A stretch of DNA of 64,000 bases from CAVTQY01 sp963736975 (GCA_963736975.1 CAVTQY010000001.1:4095614-4159613); one strand, 5' to 3'. Shown: positions 14,986 through 24,641, counted from the stretch's first letter. Program-made: numbers and translations. Notes: generated from the sequence alone by a model not told the origin.

Positions 14986-15993
14986 TTAGCGAGGCGAATC
15001 GCTCTTCTTGGCCGACTGCCTGATCTCAGACGGGGTCGCGCCGTAGCATCGCCGGAACGTGCGATTGAAATAGGAGAGATCGCCGAATCCGACTTCGAAC
15101 GCCACGGAGCTGATGCTGAGATGGCCATGGCGCGGATCGGTCAACATTCGGTGGGCATGTGCAAGTCGCCGGCCGAGAACGACGGCGGAAAAGGCTAGAC
15201 CTTCACCCTCGAAAAGCTTGTGAACATAGCGAGGCGTCACGCGTTGGCGCTGCGCGACAGCGGCGACGGTCAGATCGCAGTCGCCTAGATTCGCGGTTAT
15301 GTCAGCCATGATCGCGCACAACCGGGCTGCCCGAATGCCGCGCCCCTCGGCGATCGCCCGGCTGTCCCGCGTGGCGCCGACGATCGCTGCGACTAGGTCG
15401 TGAATATGGGTGACGACCAGCCGCCGGAGCTCCGGTGTTTGCAGGGGCTGCCCTTGAACTATCGCACCGGCGTAGGTGACAAGCAGATTGAGCGTATCCG
15501 TACCGCGGGGCACGATTCGGATTGGAGCGTCGTCGAATCTCCCGACGAGCGGCGCAACGGCTTCGCGTGGAACGCGGAATCCGATGAAGCGGGCCGGCGT
15601 CGGGCGGACGATCATGAATCCGCCCGATCCGCGCGTGGCCAGCATAGCGTCACCGTCGTGGAGCGCTAGCTCCCGGTCACCTTGTTGCGTAATGCTGGCT
15701 CCGCGCAAATTTACTGCGAGCAGGGGATCGTCCTCACTGCCCGAAACGGAACCTCTCGGTCGGGCGGCTTGGCGGAGTCCGCAGAGCGTGCCGGACATGA
15801 CACCGAGGCGGGGCAACGCCCGTTTGGTGATGTCGGCATAGACAGGACAGTTCGGGAGGGGCTCCAGCGGCTCGATCTTGCCGGGCAGATTTGTGCGCTC
15901 GTAGAGTTCGCGCACCGCCCTGGCGCGCGCTGCTTCCGGCAGACCGTCGGTCGAAAACCGGAGCGAGCCGCATGCATCCTGCACGAGCATCAT
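14986..15993 (-). CDS. AraC-family transcriptional regulator (RIT cargo)
   Basis: 335 residues. I chose ATG 15993 because AGGAGG stands 8 nt upstream; the open frame reaches a TTG at 16062. The N-terminal part is an AraC-binding-like ligand domain (GDRELALHDGDAMLATRG). The C-terminal about 100 residues hold the two helix-turn-helix units (TVAAVAQRQRVTPRYVHKLFE and ISSVAFEVGFGDLSYFNRTFRRCYGATPSE). It is divergent from the FAD monooxygenase with a 165-bp intergenic region, the usual layout when an AraC protein controls the neighbouring catabolic or resistance gene. Inducer unknown. Confidence 0.88.
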   Translation of the reverse strand: MMLVQDACGSLRFSTDGLPEAARARAVRELYERTNLPGKIEPLEPLPNCPVYADITKRALPRLGVMSGTLCGLRQAARPRGSVSGSEDDPLLAVNLRGASITQQGDRELALHDGDAMLATRGSGGFMIVRPTPARFIGFRVPREAVAPLVGRFDDAPIRIVPRGTDTLNLLVTYAGAIVQGQPLQTPELRRLVVTHIHDLVAAIVGATRDSRAIAEGRGIRAARLCAIMADITANLGDCDLTVAAVAQRQRVTPRYVHKLFEGEGLAFSAVVLGRRLAHAHRMLTDPRHGHLSISSVAFEVGFGDLSYFNRTFRRCYGATPSEIRQSAKKSDSPR

Positions 15994-16158
15994 TGGCGAT
16001 CCCTCCTCATCGAGGGCAAAGGGAAGGTCGCTTGGCAAGCCTCGGCGGAAATTATCGCACAAGTTCGCTCCCGTTCAAATCAATGTTCCCTCCGGTCCAA
16101 GTCCCCCCTTGGCGATCCGGTTAACCTCACGCGCGTGACGGCACCTCCATCGGAGGGG

Positions 16159-17289
16159 ATGATGCCCGAAGTGGAGACAGTCCTGATCGTCGGCGGCGGG
16201 ATCGCCGGGCTCACGCTCGCGCGTGCGCTCCACCGGCGAGGCTTCGCAGTGGAGCTGGTCGAGCGCGGCACGGAGTGGCGTGCCGAGGGCGGCGGGATCG
16301 CGGTGCAGGCCAATGGCGTGCGCATGTTGCGCACGCTCGGCCTCGACGCTGCGGTGGAGCAAGCTGGGGCGCGCCTCCCGCGGTGGTCGTTCTGTGACCA
16401 GGCTGGCGAGATTCTGTCGGATAACGATCTCAAAGCGCTGTGGGGCGATGTTGGCCTTTGCATCGGCATCGAGCGAATGCGACTGCAGCAGGTTTTGGTC
16501 GCCGGCGTGCAGGGCGTCGCTTGCCGACTGGGCACCTCGATCTCCTCTCTAACCCAGCACGATGACCGCGTGTCAGTCACCTTCAGCGACGCCTCGTCCG
16601 GCGTCTACGATCTGGTCGTCGGCGCAGATGGGATATCATCAACTGTGCGCACACTGATGCTGGGCACGATCTCGCCCGCCTACACGGGCGCCATGGCCTG
16701 GCGCAGTATCTCGCCGATCCGGCCTCGCGACCTCACCAGTTTGCGGTTTTTGCTCGGCGAGAATCGCTTCTTCGGACTCTGCCCGGTGGGCAACGGGCGC
16801 ACGTATGGTTTTGGCAACATCACAGAGCCGCGCACCCACGAGCCGATGGCCGGTCGGCTCGACCGCCTGCGCTTCCGCTTCGCTGGCTTCGGTGAAATCG
16901 TTCAGGAGTATCTCGCTGCGCTGGAGCGCGACGAGCAGATCCATTGTGGACCGGTGGACTGGCTCGCGCTTGAGAAGTGGCATAGTGGCCGGGTGGTTCT
17001 GATCGGCGATGCTGCACATGCGAGTTCCCCGATGATGGGCCAGGGCGGCTGCATGGCGATGGAAGATGCATGCGTGCTCGCCGAGAGTCTGCTCGGGAAA
17101 GCCACACTAGCCGACGCCATCGAGTGCTACGTCGTGAGGCGGCGGCCGCGGGTGAACTGGGTGCACCAGGAAAGTGAGGCCGTCGCCCGCAGCTTTCGCC
17201 TCCCGCCTGCCGTGCGCAACCACGCCCTGCGGCAACATGGCGAGCAAATGTTCCAGCGCCGCTTCAAGCCGCTCGTTGCAGCGCCGTAG
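16159..17289 (+). CDS. FAD-dependent aromatic monooxygenase (RIT cargo)
   Basis: 376 residues from ATG 16159 (ATG 16162 is also placed well behind GGAGG). Class A flavoprotein hydroxylase motifs are complete: GGGIAGLTLARAL (dinucleotide fold), LVVGADGISSTVR (DG motif) and VVLIGDAAHASSP with GQGGCMAMEDA (GD motif). Such enzymes hydroxylate salicylate-like aromatics, and some inactivate antibiotics (TetX, rifampicin monooxygenases). The substrate cannot be told from sequence. The C-terminus FQRRFKPLVAAP ends about 100 bp before the RIT right end, so it is intact cargo under likely control of the divergent AraC protein. Confidence 0.88.
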   Translation: MMPEVETVLIVGGGIAGLTLARALHRRGFAVELVERGTEWRAEGGGIAVQANGVRMLRTLGLDAAVEQAGARLPRWSFCDQAGEILSDNDLKALWGDVGLCIGIERMRLQQVLVAGVQGVACRLGTSISSLTQHDDRVSVTFSDASSGVYDLVVGADGISSTVRTLMLGTISPAYTGAMAWRSISPIRPRDLTSLRFLLGENRFFGLCPVGNGRTYGFGNITEPRTHEPMAGRLDRLRFRFAGFGEIVQEYLAALERDEQIHCGPVDWLALEKWHSGRVVLIGDAAHASSPMMGQGGCMAMEDACVLAESLLGKATLADAIECYVVRRRPRVNWVHQESEAVARSFRLPPAVRNHALRQHGEQMFQRRFKPLVAAP

Positions 17290-17393
17290 GTAGTGGAGGG
17301 CCGATAATGCGTTCGGGGGAGAATGGCAAGGATGGAGTTAGGGGCAGGAACTCCTCGCTGAGACACTGCATTCGGCTCCGGCTCTCATTCAAC

Positions 17394-17503
17394 ATTATGC
17401 CGAACACCGCGTCGCCAAAAGACTGCGATTTCAGCAGCCAGCCGCCACCACGCGGCATAATCCGAGCTTCGGCATTATGACCGTTATGCCGATATCGGCA
17501 TAA
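17394..17503 (-). repeat. RIT right terminal repeats and extra palindrome
   Basis: The inner repeat (17394-17410) and outer repeat (17452-17482) are exact inverted copies of those at the left end. Beyond the outer repeat is a perfect 20-bp palindrome TTATGCCGATATCGGCATAA (17484-17503), built from the same GCCGA/TCGGC core but absent at the left junction. It could be part of the element's recombination site. ardC coding sequence resumes at 17505. Confidence 0.8.
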
Positions 17504-17504
17504 G

Positions 17505-17810
17505 GCGCACGCCAGCGGCGCGCCGCACCGGCTCAACCGCGATCTCTCCGGCTCTTTCGGCTCCAAGAAGTATGCGTTCGAAGAGCTGGTCGCCGAGATG
17601 AACGCCGCGTTTTGCTGCGCCTCGCTCGGCATCGTGCCGACCGTGCGCCATGCCGATTACATCGGCTCCTGGCTCGAGGTGCTGCGCGAGGACAACCGCG
17701 CCATCGTTCGCGCGGCATCGCAGGCGAGCAAGTCTGCCGACTTCCTTCTCGGCTTTCTTCCCGGCGATGGCGCACAAGCCTCCCCCGCGAATGAGCAGGT
17801 GGCCGCGTGA
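17505..17810 (+). pseudogene. ardC: ArdC C-terminal part, displaced by RIT insertion
   Basis: Reads AHASGAPHRLNRDLSG then FGSKKYAFEELVAEMNAAF and ADYIGSWLEVLREDNRAI, the C-terminal part of the zincin-like domain of ArdC. It ends at TGA 17808-17810. Together with 10927-11580 it makes a full ArdC of about 320 residues, proving that the RIT element inserted into an intact gene. It has no start of its own. Confidence 0.85.
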
Positions 17811-17847
17811 CGCGCCTGCTGTTGCGACAATGAGCCGGCCGTCACGC

Positions 17848-17899
17848 AAAGCCGGATTTGTGCGGATGCGCATCTCCGGATCCGCGGATATCCGGCTTT
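17848..17899. promoter_or_regulatory. Large nested dyad after ardC
   Basis: Outer arms AAAGCCGGAT (17848-17857) and ATCCGGCTTT (17890-17899) are perfect. Inner arms GCGGAT (17862-17867) and ATCCGC (17880-17885) are also perfect. There is no U-run, so intrinsic termination is uncertain; a protein-binding site or processing hairpin is possible. It sits between the ardC stop and the parB leader. Confidence 0.55.
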
Positions 17900-17929
17900 C
17901 CAGAGGAAGAGGGCTGCGCCGGTCTTCGT

Positions 17930-17984
17930 GACGGGTTGGAAGCCGAAAGAGAGTCTTTCGGCGCCCGTCGCGGAGACAATCCCG
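17930..17984 (+). ncRNA. Structured leader of parB (shared with ardC)
   Basis: Outer stem GACGGG (17930-17935) / CCCGTC (17964-17969). Inner perfect stem GCCGAAAGA / TCTTTCGGC closes a GAG loop (17942-17962). CGCGGAGA follows, then ATG 17985. The inner stem differs in sequence from that of the ardC leader while pairing is kept, as expected for a selected RNA structure. It probably tunes translation of backbone genes in response to an element-encoded factor; that is inference. Confidence 0.62.
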
Positions 17985-20118
17985 ATGGCTACTGCCGTTC
18001 AGAAGATCACCCTGTCGTCGTCGCGCGACATCCCCTTCAACAAGCTCGTTCTCTCCCAATCGAATGTCCGGCGCGTGAAGGCCGGCGTCTCGATCGAGGA
18101 GCTGGCGGAGGACATCGCCCGGCGCACGCTCCTGCAAAGCCTCAATGTCCGGCCGATCCTCGACGCCGAGGGCAGCGAGACCGGCATGTTCGAGGTTCCG
18201 GCCGGTGGCCGGCGCTATCGCGCGCTCCAGCTTCTCATCAAGCAGAAGCGTCTCGCCAAAACGGCGCCGGTGCCCTGCGTCGTGCGCGATCCGAGCGTCG
18301 ACATCTCCGCCGAAGAAGACTCGTTGGCGGAGAACGTTCACCGCGCGCCGCTCCATCCCCTCGACCAGTTCCGCGCGTTCCAGGCATTGCGCCAGAAGGG
18401 CCAATCTGAAGAGGAGATCGCTGCCGCCTTTTTCGTCGGCGTGAAGGTCGTGAAGCAACGGCTGCGCCTCGCGGCGGTGTCGGAGAAGCTGCTTGACATC
18501 TATGCCGAAGACGGCATGTCGCTCGAACAGCTCATGGCGTTCACGGTGACGAACGATCACGCACGCCAGGAGCAGGTCTGGGAGTCGCTGCAGCGCTCCT
18601 ACAGCCAGGAGCCCTATCAGATCCGCCGCATGTTGACCGAGCGGACGGTACGCGCATCGGACAGGCGTGCTCTGTTCATCGGCCTCGACGCTTATGAGCA
18701 GGCAGGCGGCATCGTCATGCGCGATCTCTTTCAGCAGGACGACGGCGGATGGCTGGAGAATGTCGGCCTGCTCGATGTGCTGGTCGCCGAGGAGCTCAAG
18801 GCCGAGGCGGAGAAAATCGCGGCCGAAGGGTGGAAATGGATCGAAGTGAATGTCGATTTCCCGTTCGGCCATACGCATCAGTTGCGCGAGCTCGAAGGGA
18901 CCCCGACGGACCTCACGGCCGAGGAACAAGCGACGATCGAGGCCTTGAAGGCCGGGTACGCCAAGCTTGAGGCGGAATACGAGAACGCCGACGAGCTGCC
19001 CGACGACATCGATGCCCGTCTCGGCGAAATCGAAACGGCGCTCGCCGCCTTCGAGGATCGGCCGGTGAGCTACGATCCCGCCGAGCTCGCTCGCGCCGGC
19101 GTCTTCGTCAGCGTCGATTCGGATGGCGGCCTCTCGGTCGATCGCGGCTACGTCCGGCCGGAAGATGAGCCGCCTGCCAGCACAAATACGGACGGCGACG
19201 CCGGCAGCGACGGCGATGCGAGCGACGGTGGCGAGCCTTCCGCGCCCACCATCCAGCGCGCCGTGATCACGATCGGGGGCCAGCCCGAGGTCGAGGAGGA
19301 CGAGGAGGACACCATCAAGCCGCTGCCGGACCGGCTCACGAGCGAGCTGACCGCCTATCGGACGCTGGCGCTGCGGGACGCGGTGGCGAACAATCCCCAC
19401 GTCGCGATAACAGCGTTGCTGCACAAACTCTGCCTGGACACTTTCCAGCACAGCGCGGCGGGCAGTTGTCTCGAAGCCTCAGGTACGGCACGTGTTCTTC
19501 TCAATCCAGCCACCTGACTTGAAGGACGGCTCGCCCGCGAAAGCGGTCGCGGAACGGCATGAAGGCTGGAAGGCCGACTTACCGAAGGACGAAGCCACTC
19601 TCTGGGACTGGCTCGCGGCTCTCGACGACGCCAGCCGCGCCGCGTTGCTCGCGCACTGCGTCTCCTTCGGGGTCAATGCGCTCTACGAGAAAGGCGACCG
19701 CTATGGCGGCCCGGGCATCTCGGTTCATGGCGTGCAGCGTCGTCTCGTCCAGGCCGACCGTCTCGCGCGCGCAGTCGGGCTCGACATGGTCGAGGCCGGC
19801 TGGCGGCCGACGGTCGATAACTATCTCGGCCGCGTCACCAAGCCCCGGATCCTCGAGGCGGTACGCGAGGCGAAGGGCGAAGAGTCCGCGCAGCTCATCG
19901 ACCACCTGAAGAAGGCGGACATGGCGAAAGAAGCCGAGCGCCTGCTGGAAGGAACCGGCTGGCTCCCCGAGCCGCTGCGTACGTCTGATGCCGACACCAC
20001 GGAGGCAATCGACGGCAATGTCGCGGAGGGTGGCGAGGCTCTGCCCGCCTTCCTCTCCGACGACGAGGAAGGCACCGAAGAAGACGCGGACGAGCCTGCC
20101 GTGATCGCCGCGGAATAA
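17985..20118 (+). pseudogene. ParB/RepB/Spo0J-family protein, +1 frameshift near 19,482
   Basis: From ATG 17985 the ParB/Srx domain is clear (LSQSNVRRVKAGVSIEELAEDI, PAGGRRYRALQLL, ENVHRAPLHPLDQFRAF, with a helix-turn-helix after it). An acidic linker (EVEEDEEDT) precedes the C-terminal domain. At about 19,482 the frame breaks after GSCLEAS. The expected continuation VRHVFFSIQPPDLKDG and the rest to TAA 20118 are intact in the next frame. Deleting one base in TCAGGTACGG restores a protein of about 710 residues, the normal length of this plasmid/ICE ParB-like family. It could be a sequencing error; otherwise the N-terminal DNA-binding part is truncated after residue about 500. Confidence 0.85.
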
Positions 20119-20125
20119 TGACCAC

Positions 20126-20208
20126 GAGCGGGGCGGCATTTGCCGTCCCGCTCATATCTCTGATTATCGCGATCAGCGCCCGGCCATCGCGTCGGGCGCT
20201 TTCGTTTT
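20126..20208 (+). terminator. Two hairpins ending the parB unit
   Basis: The first is GAGCGGG...CCCGCTC with CGGCA/TGCCG inside (20126-20153), without a U-run. The second is AGCGCCCG / CGGGCGCT (20175-20200) followed by TTCGTTTT, a standard Rho-independent terminator. The downstream helicase-methylase gene therefore needs its own promoter within 20209-20327. Confidence 0.7.
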
Positions 20209-20249
20209 GAAGCATCGCCAGCATCAACAAGAGAGCGAGAGGTCGGCCG

Positions 20250-20327
20250 GGAGGGGTTTGAGCCGATCGGGATCGAGAGAGAGCGCCCGGCGGCTCGGCC
20301 CGCACCCGCTCTCCCGAGGTCTCCTTC
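20250..20327 (+). ncRNA. Nested-hairpin leader of the strawberry-notch gene
   Basis: GGGT...ACCC enclose GAGCCG / CGGCTC and CGGG / CCCG, around a GAGAGAGAG purine loop. The arrangement (GGGTTTGAG, GAGAG loop, CCCGGCG) recalls the ardC and parB leaders but is longer, so membership in the same family is uncertain. ATG 20328 follows CTCCTTC. Confidence 0.4.
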
Positions 20328-23300
20328 ATGACGACGATTTCCCGCGTCGCGGCCGCCTGCGCGGCTGCGCTACCGCACACATCCGCATCTGCCGGCATCC
20401 TCCAAGCCGCGCGACTTCTTCTTCCCGACCTCGAACGCGGGCGGCCCATTGATGCCGGCGTCCTGCGTTCCGCGATGGAGACAGCCTTCGAGGCTTCCGA
20501 CGCCACCGGCGCATGGGACTGGAAGACCGCCTACGACGCCTGCGAAGCCGCGACCGTCCTGTTCTTGCGCAAATACGGCAAGGCGCTTTTCCGCAAAGCC
20601 AACTCTCCGGCTTCACGACTTGCCGCGCTGACGAAGATCGGCGGCCTCCTGCCCACCCACACGCGCCGTTCGGAGGAGAGCCAGGCGCTCCAACAATTCT
20701 CGACGCCGGTCACGCTCGGCCTCGCGGCCTACACCGCAGCCGGCATTACACCGGTCGATTGCGTGCTGGAGCCTTCCGCCGGCACCGGGCTTCTCGCCAT
20801 CCTGGCCGAGATCGCCGGCGGCGCGCTCGTGCTGAACGAGCTGGCCGACACCCGCGCCGCGCTCCTCGACCACCTCTTTCCGGGCGTCACCGTCAGTCGC
20901 TTCGATGCAGCGCAGATCGACGACCATCTCGACGCTGCGGTGGCGCCCACCGTTGTGCTGATGAACCCGCCATTCTCCGCAGTGGCGAATGTCGACCGCC
21001 GCATGGCCGACGCCGCCTATCGCCACGTCGCCTCGGCGCTGGTGCGTCTCGTCGACGGCGGGCGGCTGGTCGCAATCACCGGCGCCAATTTCGGCCCGGA
21101 GACGTCGGCGTGGCGCGATGCCTTTGTCCGCCTGCAGGAGCGCGGTACCGTCGTCTTCACCGCGGCGATCAATGGCGCGGTCTATGCCAAGCATGGCACG
21201 ACGATCGAGATGCGGCTGACGGTCATCGATCGCGTGCCGGCGCCCGACGCAACGCAGTTTCCGCCTTCCGCGGGTGTCGCTCCCGACGTGGCGACGCTGC
21301 TCGGCTGGATCGGCGAGCGCGTTCCGCCCCGACGCCCGGTCGCCGCGCAGACCGCCGGCGGTCTCGTCGTGCCGAGAACCGTTTGCGGCTATTTCGCGCG
21401 CACCGCTTCGCGTCAGCCGGCCACCGCGATCACAGAGCCGGAAGGTGTGGAGCTCCCCTACGACACAGTCGAGTGGACACCACCCGAGGGCAGCCGCCTC
21501 ACCGATGCGCTTTATGAAGAATACGTCCTTCAGTCGATCCGTATTTCCGGCTCTCAGGCGCATCCGACGAAGCTGGTGCAGTCCGCGGCGATGGCCTCGG
21601 TCGCGCCGCCCAAACCCTCGTATCGCCCGCATCTCCCGGCAACTCTCGTCACCGATGGCCTGCTGTCCGACGCGCAGCTCGAGAGCGTCATCTACGCCGG
21701 TGAGGCCCATGCCGATTTCCTCGCCGGGTCGTGGACGGTCGATGAGACCTTCGACGTCGTCACCGCCGCGCGCGACGATGCGGAGAACGCTGTCCGCTTT
21801 CGCCGTGGCTGGTTCCTCGGCGACGGCACTGGCGCGGGCAAGGGCCGCCAGGTCGCCGGCATCCTGCTCGACAACTGGCTGAAAGGCCGGCGGCGCGCCG
21901 TCTGGATCAGCAAGTCCGACAAGCTGATCGAGGATGCGCAGCGCGACTGGTCCGCGCTCGGCATGGAGCGGCTGCTGGTCACACCGCTCTCGCGCTTCCG
22001 CCGAGGGACGCCGATCCGGCTTGGCCAAGGCATCCTATTTGCAACCTATGCCACGCTACGGACCGACGAGCGCGGTGAGAAGCTTTCGCGCGTCCGACAG
22101 ATCGTCGAATGGTTGGGCTCCGGTTTCGACGGAGTGATCATTTTCGACAAGTCACATGCGATGCAGAACGCCGTCGGCGGCAAAGGCGAGCGCGGCGAGC
22201 AGGCGCCGTCGCAGCAGGGACGCGCCGGCCTCAAACTCCAGCACGCCCTGCCGAACGCCCGCGTCGTCTACGTCTCCGCGACTGGCGCGACGACGGTCCA
22301 CAATCTCGCTTATGCGCAACGCCTCGGCCTATGGGGCGGGGAGGATTTCCCGTTCGCCACGCGCGCCGAGTTCGTCGAAGCGATCGAGGACGGTGGCGTC
22401 GCGGCGATGGAGGTGCTGGCACGAGATCTAAAGGCGCTCGGCCTCTATGCGGCCCGCTCGCTCTCCTACGAAGGCGTCGAGTACGAGCTGGTCGAGCACC
22501 AGCTCACGCCTGAGCAAATCCGCATCTACGACGCTTATGCCGGCGCATTCTCGATCATTCACAACAATCTCGACGCGGCGATGCGCGCCGCCAACATCAC
22601 GGGCGAGACCGTCACGCTGAACGCCCAGGCGAAGGCCGCCGCGCGCTCCGCTTTCGAGAGCGCCAAGCAGCGCTTCTTCGGTCATCTGCTGACCTCGATG
22701 AAGACGCCATCGCTGGTCCGGTCGATCGAGCGCGATCTCGATGCCGGCCACGCCGCCGTCATCCAGCTCGTCTCGACCGGCGAGGCACTGATGGAGCGCC
22801 GGCTCGCGGAGATTCCGACCGAGGACTGGGGCGACGTCCAGGTCGATATCACGCCGCGCGAGTATGTGCTCGACTATCTCGCCCATTCGTTCCCGGTGCA
22901 ACTCTACGAGCCGTTCACGGACAGCGAAGGCAATCTCTCGTCCCGGCCCGTCTATCGCGACGGTCAGCCGGTCGAAAGCCGGGAGGCGGTCGCTCGCCGG
23001 GACCGGCTCATCGAGAAGCTTGCTTCGCTGCCGCCCGTTCCAGGTGCGCTCGACCAGATCGTCCAGCGCTTTGGCACCGAAACGGTCGCCGAAGTCACCG
23101 GCCGCTCGCGGCGCGTCATCCGCAAGGGTGACCGGCTACTGGTCGAAAATCGCGCCGCCGCGGCGAACCTCGCCGAGACCGCCGCCTTCATGGATGACGT
23201 CAAACGCATCCTCGTCTTCAGCGACGCCGGCGGCACCGGGCGCAGCTATCATGCCGAGCTGTCGGCGCGGAATCGCAGGTTGCGCGTCCACTACCTGCTC

Positions 23301-24641
23301 GAACCCGGCTGGAAGGCGGATGCCGCCATCCAGGGCCTCGGTCGTACCAACCGCACCAACCAGGCGCAGCCGCCGCTGTTCCGGCCGATCGCGACGGACG
23401 TGAAAGCCGAGAAGCGCTTTCTCAGCACGATCGCGCGCCGCCTCGACACGCTGGGTGCGATCACCCGCGGTCAGCGCCAGACCGGCGGCCAGGGCTTGTT
23501 CCGGCCCGAGGACAACCTTGAAAGCCATTACGGGCGTGATGCGCTGCGCCAGCTTTACATGCTGCTGGTACGCGGCAAGGTCGAAGGCTGCCCGCTTCAG
23601 ACCTTCGAGGACGCGACCGGCCTCAAGCTCACGGACGCAAACGGCATCAAAGACGAGCTGCCGCCGATTACCACCTTCTTGAACAGATTGCTGGCGCTGA
23701 CGATCGGCCTGCAGAACGTCCTGTTCACCGCATTCGAGCAGTTGCTGACGGCTCGCATCGAAGGTGCGATCGCGTCCGGCACCTACGATATCGGCTTGGA
23801 GACGCTGCGCGCAGAGAGCTTCACCATCACCGACCGGCGCGTCATCTACACGCATCCGGGCACCGGCGCGGAGACGCGGCTGCTCACCATCACCGAGCGC
23901 CGGCGCAACCGCCCTGTCACGCTCGACGAGGCGCTCAATCAGATCTCCGATCCGCGCGCTTTGCTCCTCATCAACGAGCGCTCGGGCCGTGCCGCCGTGC
24001 AAGTCCCGGCGCCGAGCCTCATGCTCGACGACGGCGAGATCGAGCGCCGCGTGCGGCTGATCCGACCGATGGAGAGCCGCAGCCTGCCGCTGAAGGGGAT
24101 GGCGGAAAGCCATTGGACGGAGTCCGATCGCGCGCGCTTCGCCGCTTCATGGCAGGCGGAGATCGCCGCCGTGCCGGAGTTCACCGACAGCACGATCCAC
24201 GTGGTTGCGGGGTTGCTTCTGCCGATCTGGAAGCGGCTGCCGAACGAGTCGACACGCGTCTACCGGCTTCAGACCGATGCCGGCGAGCGGATCATCGGCC
24301 GCAAGGTTTCGCCTGCGTGGGTCGCGACCGCGCTCGCCGCGGACGCGCCGACGCTGACACCAGACGATGCCTTCGCCGCCCTCTTGGACGGCCGAACCGT
24401 CTTCGAACTCGCCGAAGGTCTTCAGCTCCGCCGCGTTCGCGTCATGGGCGCCGGGCGCATCGAACTGTCTGGGTTCAACGACACGATGCGCGACCGGCTC
24501 AAGGCCTACGGGCTCTTCCACGAGATCATTTCGTGGAAACTCCGCATGTTCGTGCCGACCGACGCTACGGGCGTCGCGGTCCTGGCGCGGGTGCTCGACC
24601 GCTATCCCGTCGAGCGCATCGGCGAACGGGAGGCTGCGTGA
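20328..24641 (+). CDS. Strawberry-notch-type helicase fused to N6-adenine methylase domain
   Basis: 1437 residues. The N-terminal SAM-dependent methylase region has LEPSAGTGLLA near residue 150 and the catalytic MNPPF near 215. The helicase region begins with WFLGDGTGAGKGRQVAG (Walker A) near 500. The Walker B position reads IIFDKSHAMQN, where the family usually has DE(S/A)H, so the catalytic Glu appears replaced by Lys. VYVSATGAT is motif III and GLGRTNRTNQ is motif VI. Such proteins are carried by alphaproteobacterial plasmids and ICEs; a role in DNA modification or anti-defence is suspected but unproven. It shares one base with the Toprim gene start. Confidence 0.88.
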   Translation: MTTISRVAAACAAALPHTSASAGILQAARLLLPDLERGRPIDAGVLRSAMETAFEASDATGAWDWKTAYDACEAATVLFLRKYGKALFRKANSPASRLAALTKIGGLLPTHTRRSEESQALQQFSTPVTLGLAAYTAAGITPVDCVLEPSAGTGLLAILAEIAGGALVLNELADTRAALLDHLFPGVTVSRFDAAQIDDHLDAAVAPTVVLMNPPFSAVANVDRRMADAAYRHVASALVRLVDGGRLVAITGANFGPETSAWRDAFVRLQERGTVVFTAAINGAVYAKHGTTIEMRLTVIDRVPAPDATQFPPSAGVAPDVATLLGWIGERVPPRRPVAAQTAGGLVVPRTVCGYFARTASRQPATAITEPEGVELPYDTVEWTPPEGSRLTDALYEEYVLQSIRISGSQAHPTKLVQSAAMASVAPPKPSYRPHLPATLVTDGLLSDAQLESVIYAGEAHADFLAGSWTVDETFDVVTAARDDAENAVRFRRGWFLGDGTGAGKGRQVAGILLDNWLKGRRRAVWISKSDKLIEDAQRDWSALGMERLLVTPLSRFRRGTPIRLGQGILFATYATLRTDERGEKLSRVRQIVEWLGSGFDGVIIFDKSHAMQNAVGGKGERGEQAPSQQGRAGLKLQHALPNARVVYVSATGATTVHNLAYAQRLGLWGGEDFPFATRAEFVEAIEDGGVAAMEVLARDLKALGLYAARSLSYEGVEYELVEHQLTPEQIRIYDAYAGAFSIIHNNLDAAMRAANITGETVTLNAQAKAAARSAFESAKQRFFGHLLTSMKTPSLVRSIERDLDAGHAAVIQLVSTGEALMERRLAEIPTEDWGDVQVDITPREYVLDYLAHSFPVQLYEPFTDSEGNLSSRPVYRDGQPVESREAVARRDRLIEKLASLPPVPGALDQIVQRFGTETVAEVTGRSRRVIRKGDRLLVENRAAAANLAETAAFMDDVKRILVFSDAGGTGRSYHAELSARNRRLRVHYLLEPGWKADAAIQGLGRTNRTNQAQPPLFRPIATDVKAEKRFLSTIARRLDTLGAITRGQRQTGGQGLFRPEDNLESHYGRDALRQLYMLLVRGKVEGCPLQTFEDATGLKLTDANGIKDELPPITTFLNRLLALTIGLQNVLFTAFEQLLTARIEGAIASGTYDIGLETLRAESFTITDRRVIYTHPGTGAETRLLTITERRRNRPVTLDEALNQISDPRALLLINERSGRAAVQVPAPSLMLDDGEIERRVRLIRPMESRSLPLKGMAESHWTESDRARFAASWQAEIAAVPEFTDSTIHVVAGLLLPIWKRLPNESTRVYRLQTDAGERIIGRKVSPAWVATALAADAPTLTPDDAFAALLDGRTVFELAEGLQLRRVRVMGAGRIELSGFNDTMRDRLKAYGLFHEIISWKLRMFVPTDATGVAVLARVLDRYPVERIGEREAA

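Larger units (their letters stand above)
11575..17503. mobile_element. RIT (recombinase-in-trio) element with two cargo genes, inserted in ardC
   Basis: Three overlapping tyrosine recombinase genes (ritA, ritB, ritC) are bounded by a 31-bp perfect inverted repeat (11575-11605 and 17452-17482) plus a 17-bp inner inverted repeat (11646-11662 and 17394-17410), as in RIT elements. Between ritA and the right end lie an AraC-family regulator and an FAD monooxygenase, making the element about 5.9 kb. The element splits ardC exactly after HELGH. The inner and outer repeats are 41 and 42 bp apart at the two ends, so the termini are symmetric. Exact boundaries to within a few bases depend on the unknown target sequence. 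Confidence 0.88.

Noticed and set aside
15400..15841. Plus-strand openings opposite the AraC gene
   Set aside because: They mirror conserved helix-turn-helix coding sequence on the minus strand.
17484..19451. 655-codon minus-strand opening opposite parB
   Set aside because: Lies opposite conserved ArdC and ParB domains; the translation is Arg/Leu-rich and family-less.
20613..22028. 471-codon minus-strand opening inside the strawberry-notch gene
   Set aside because: Antisense shadow of conserved methylase and helicase motifs.
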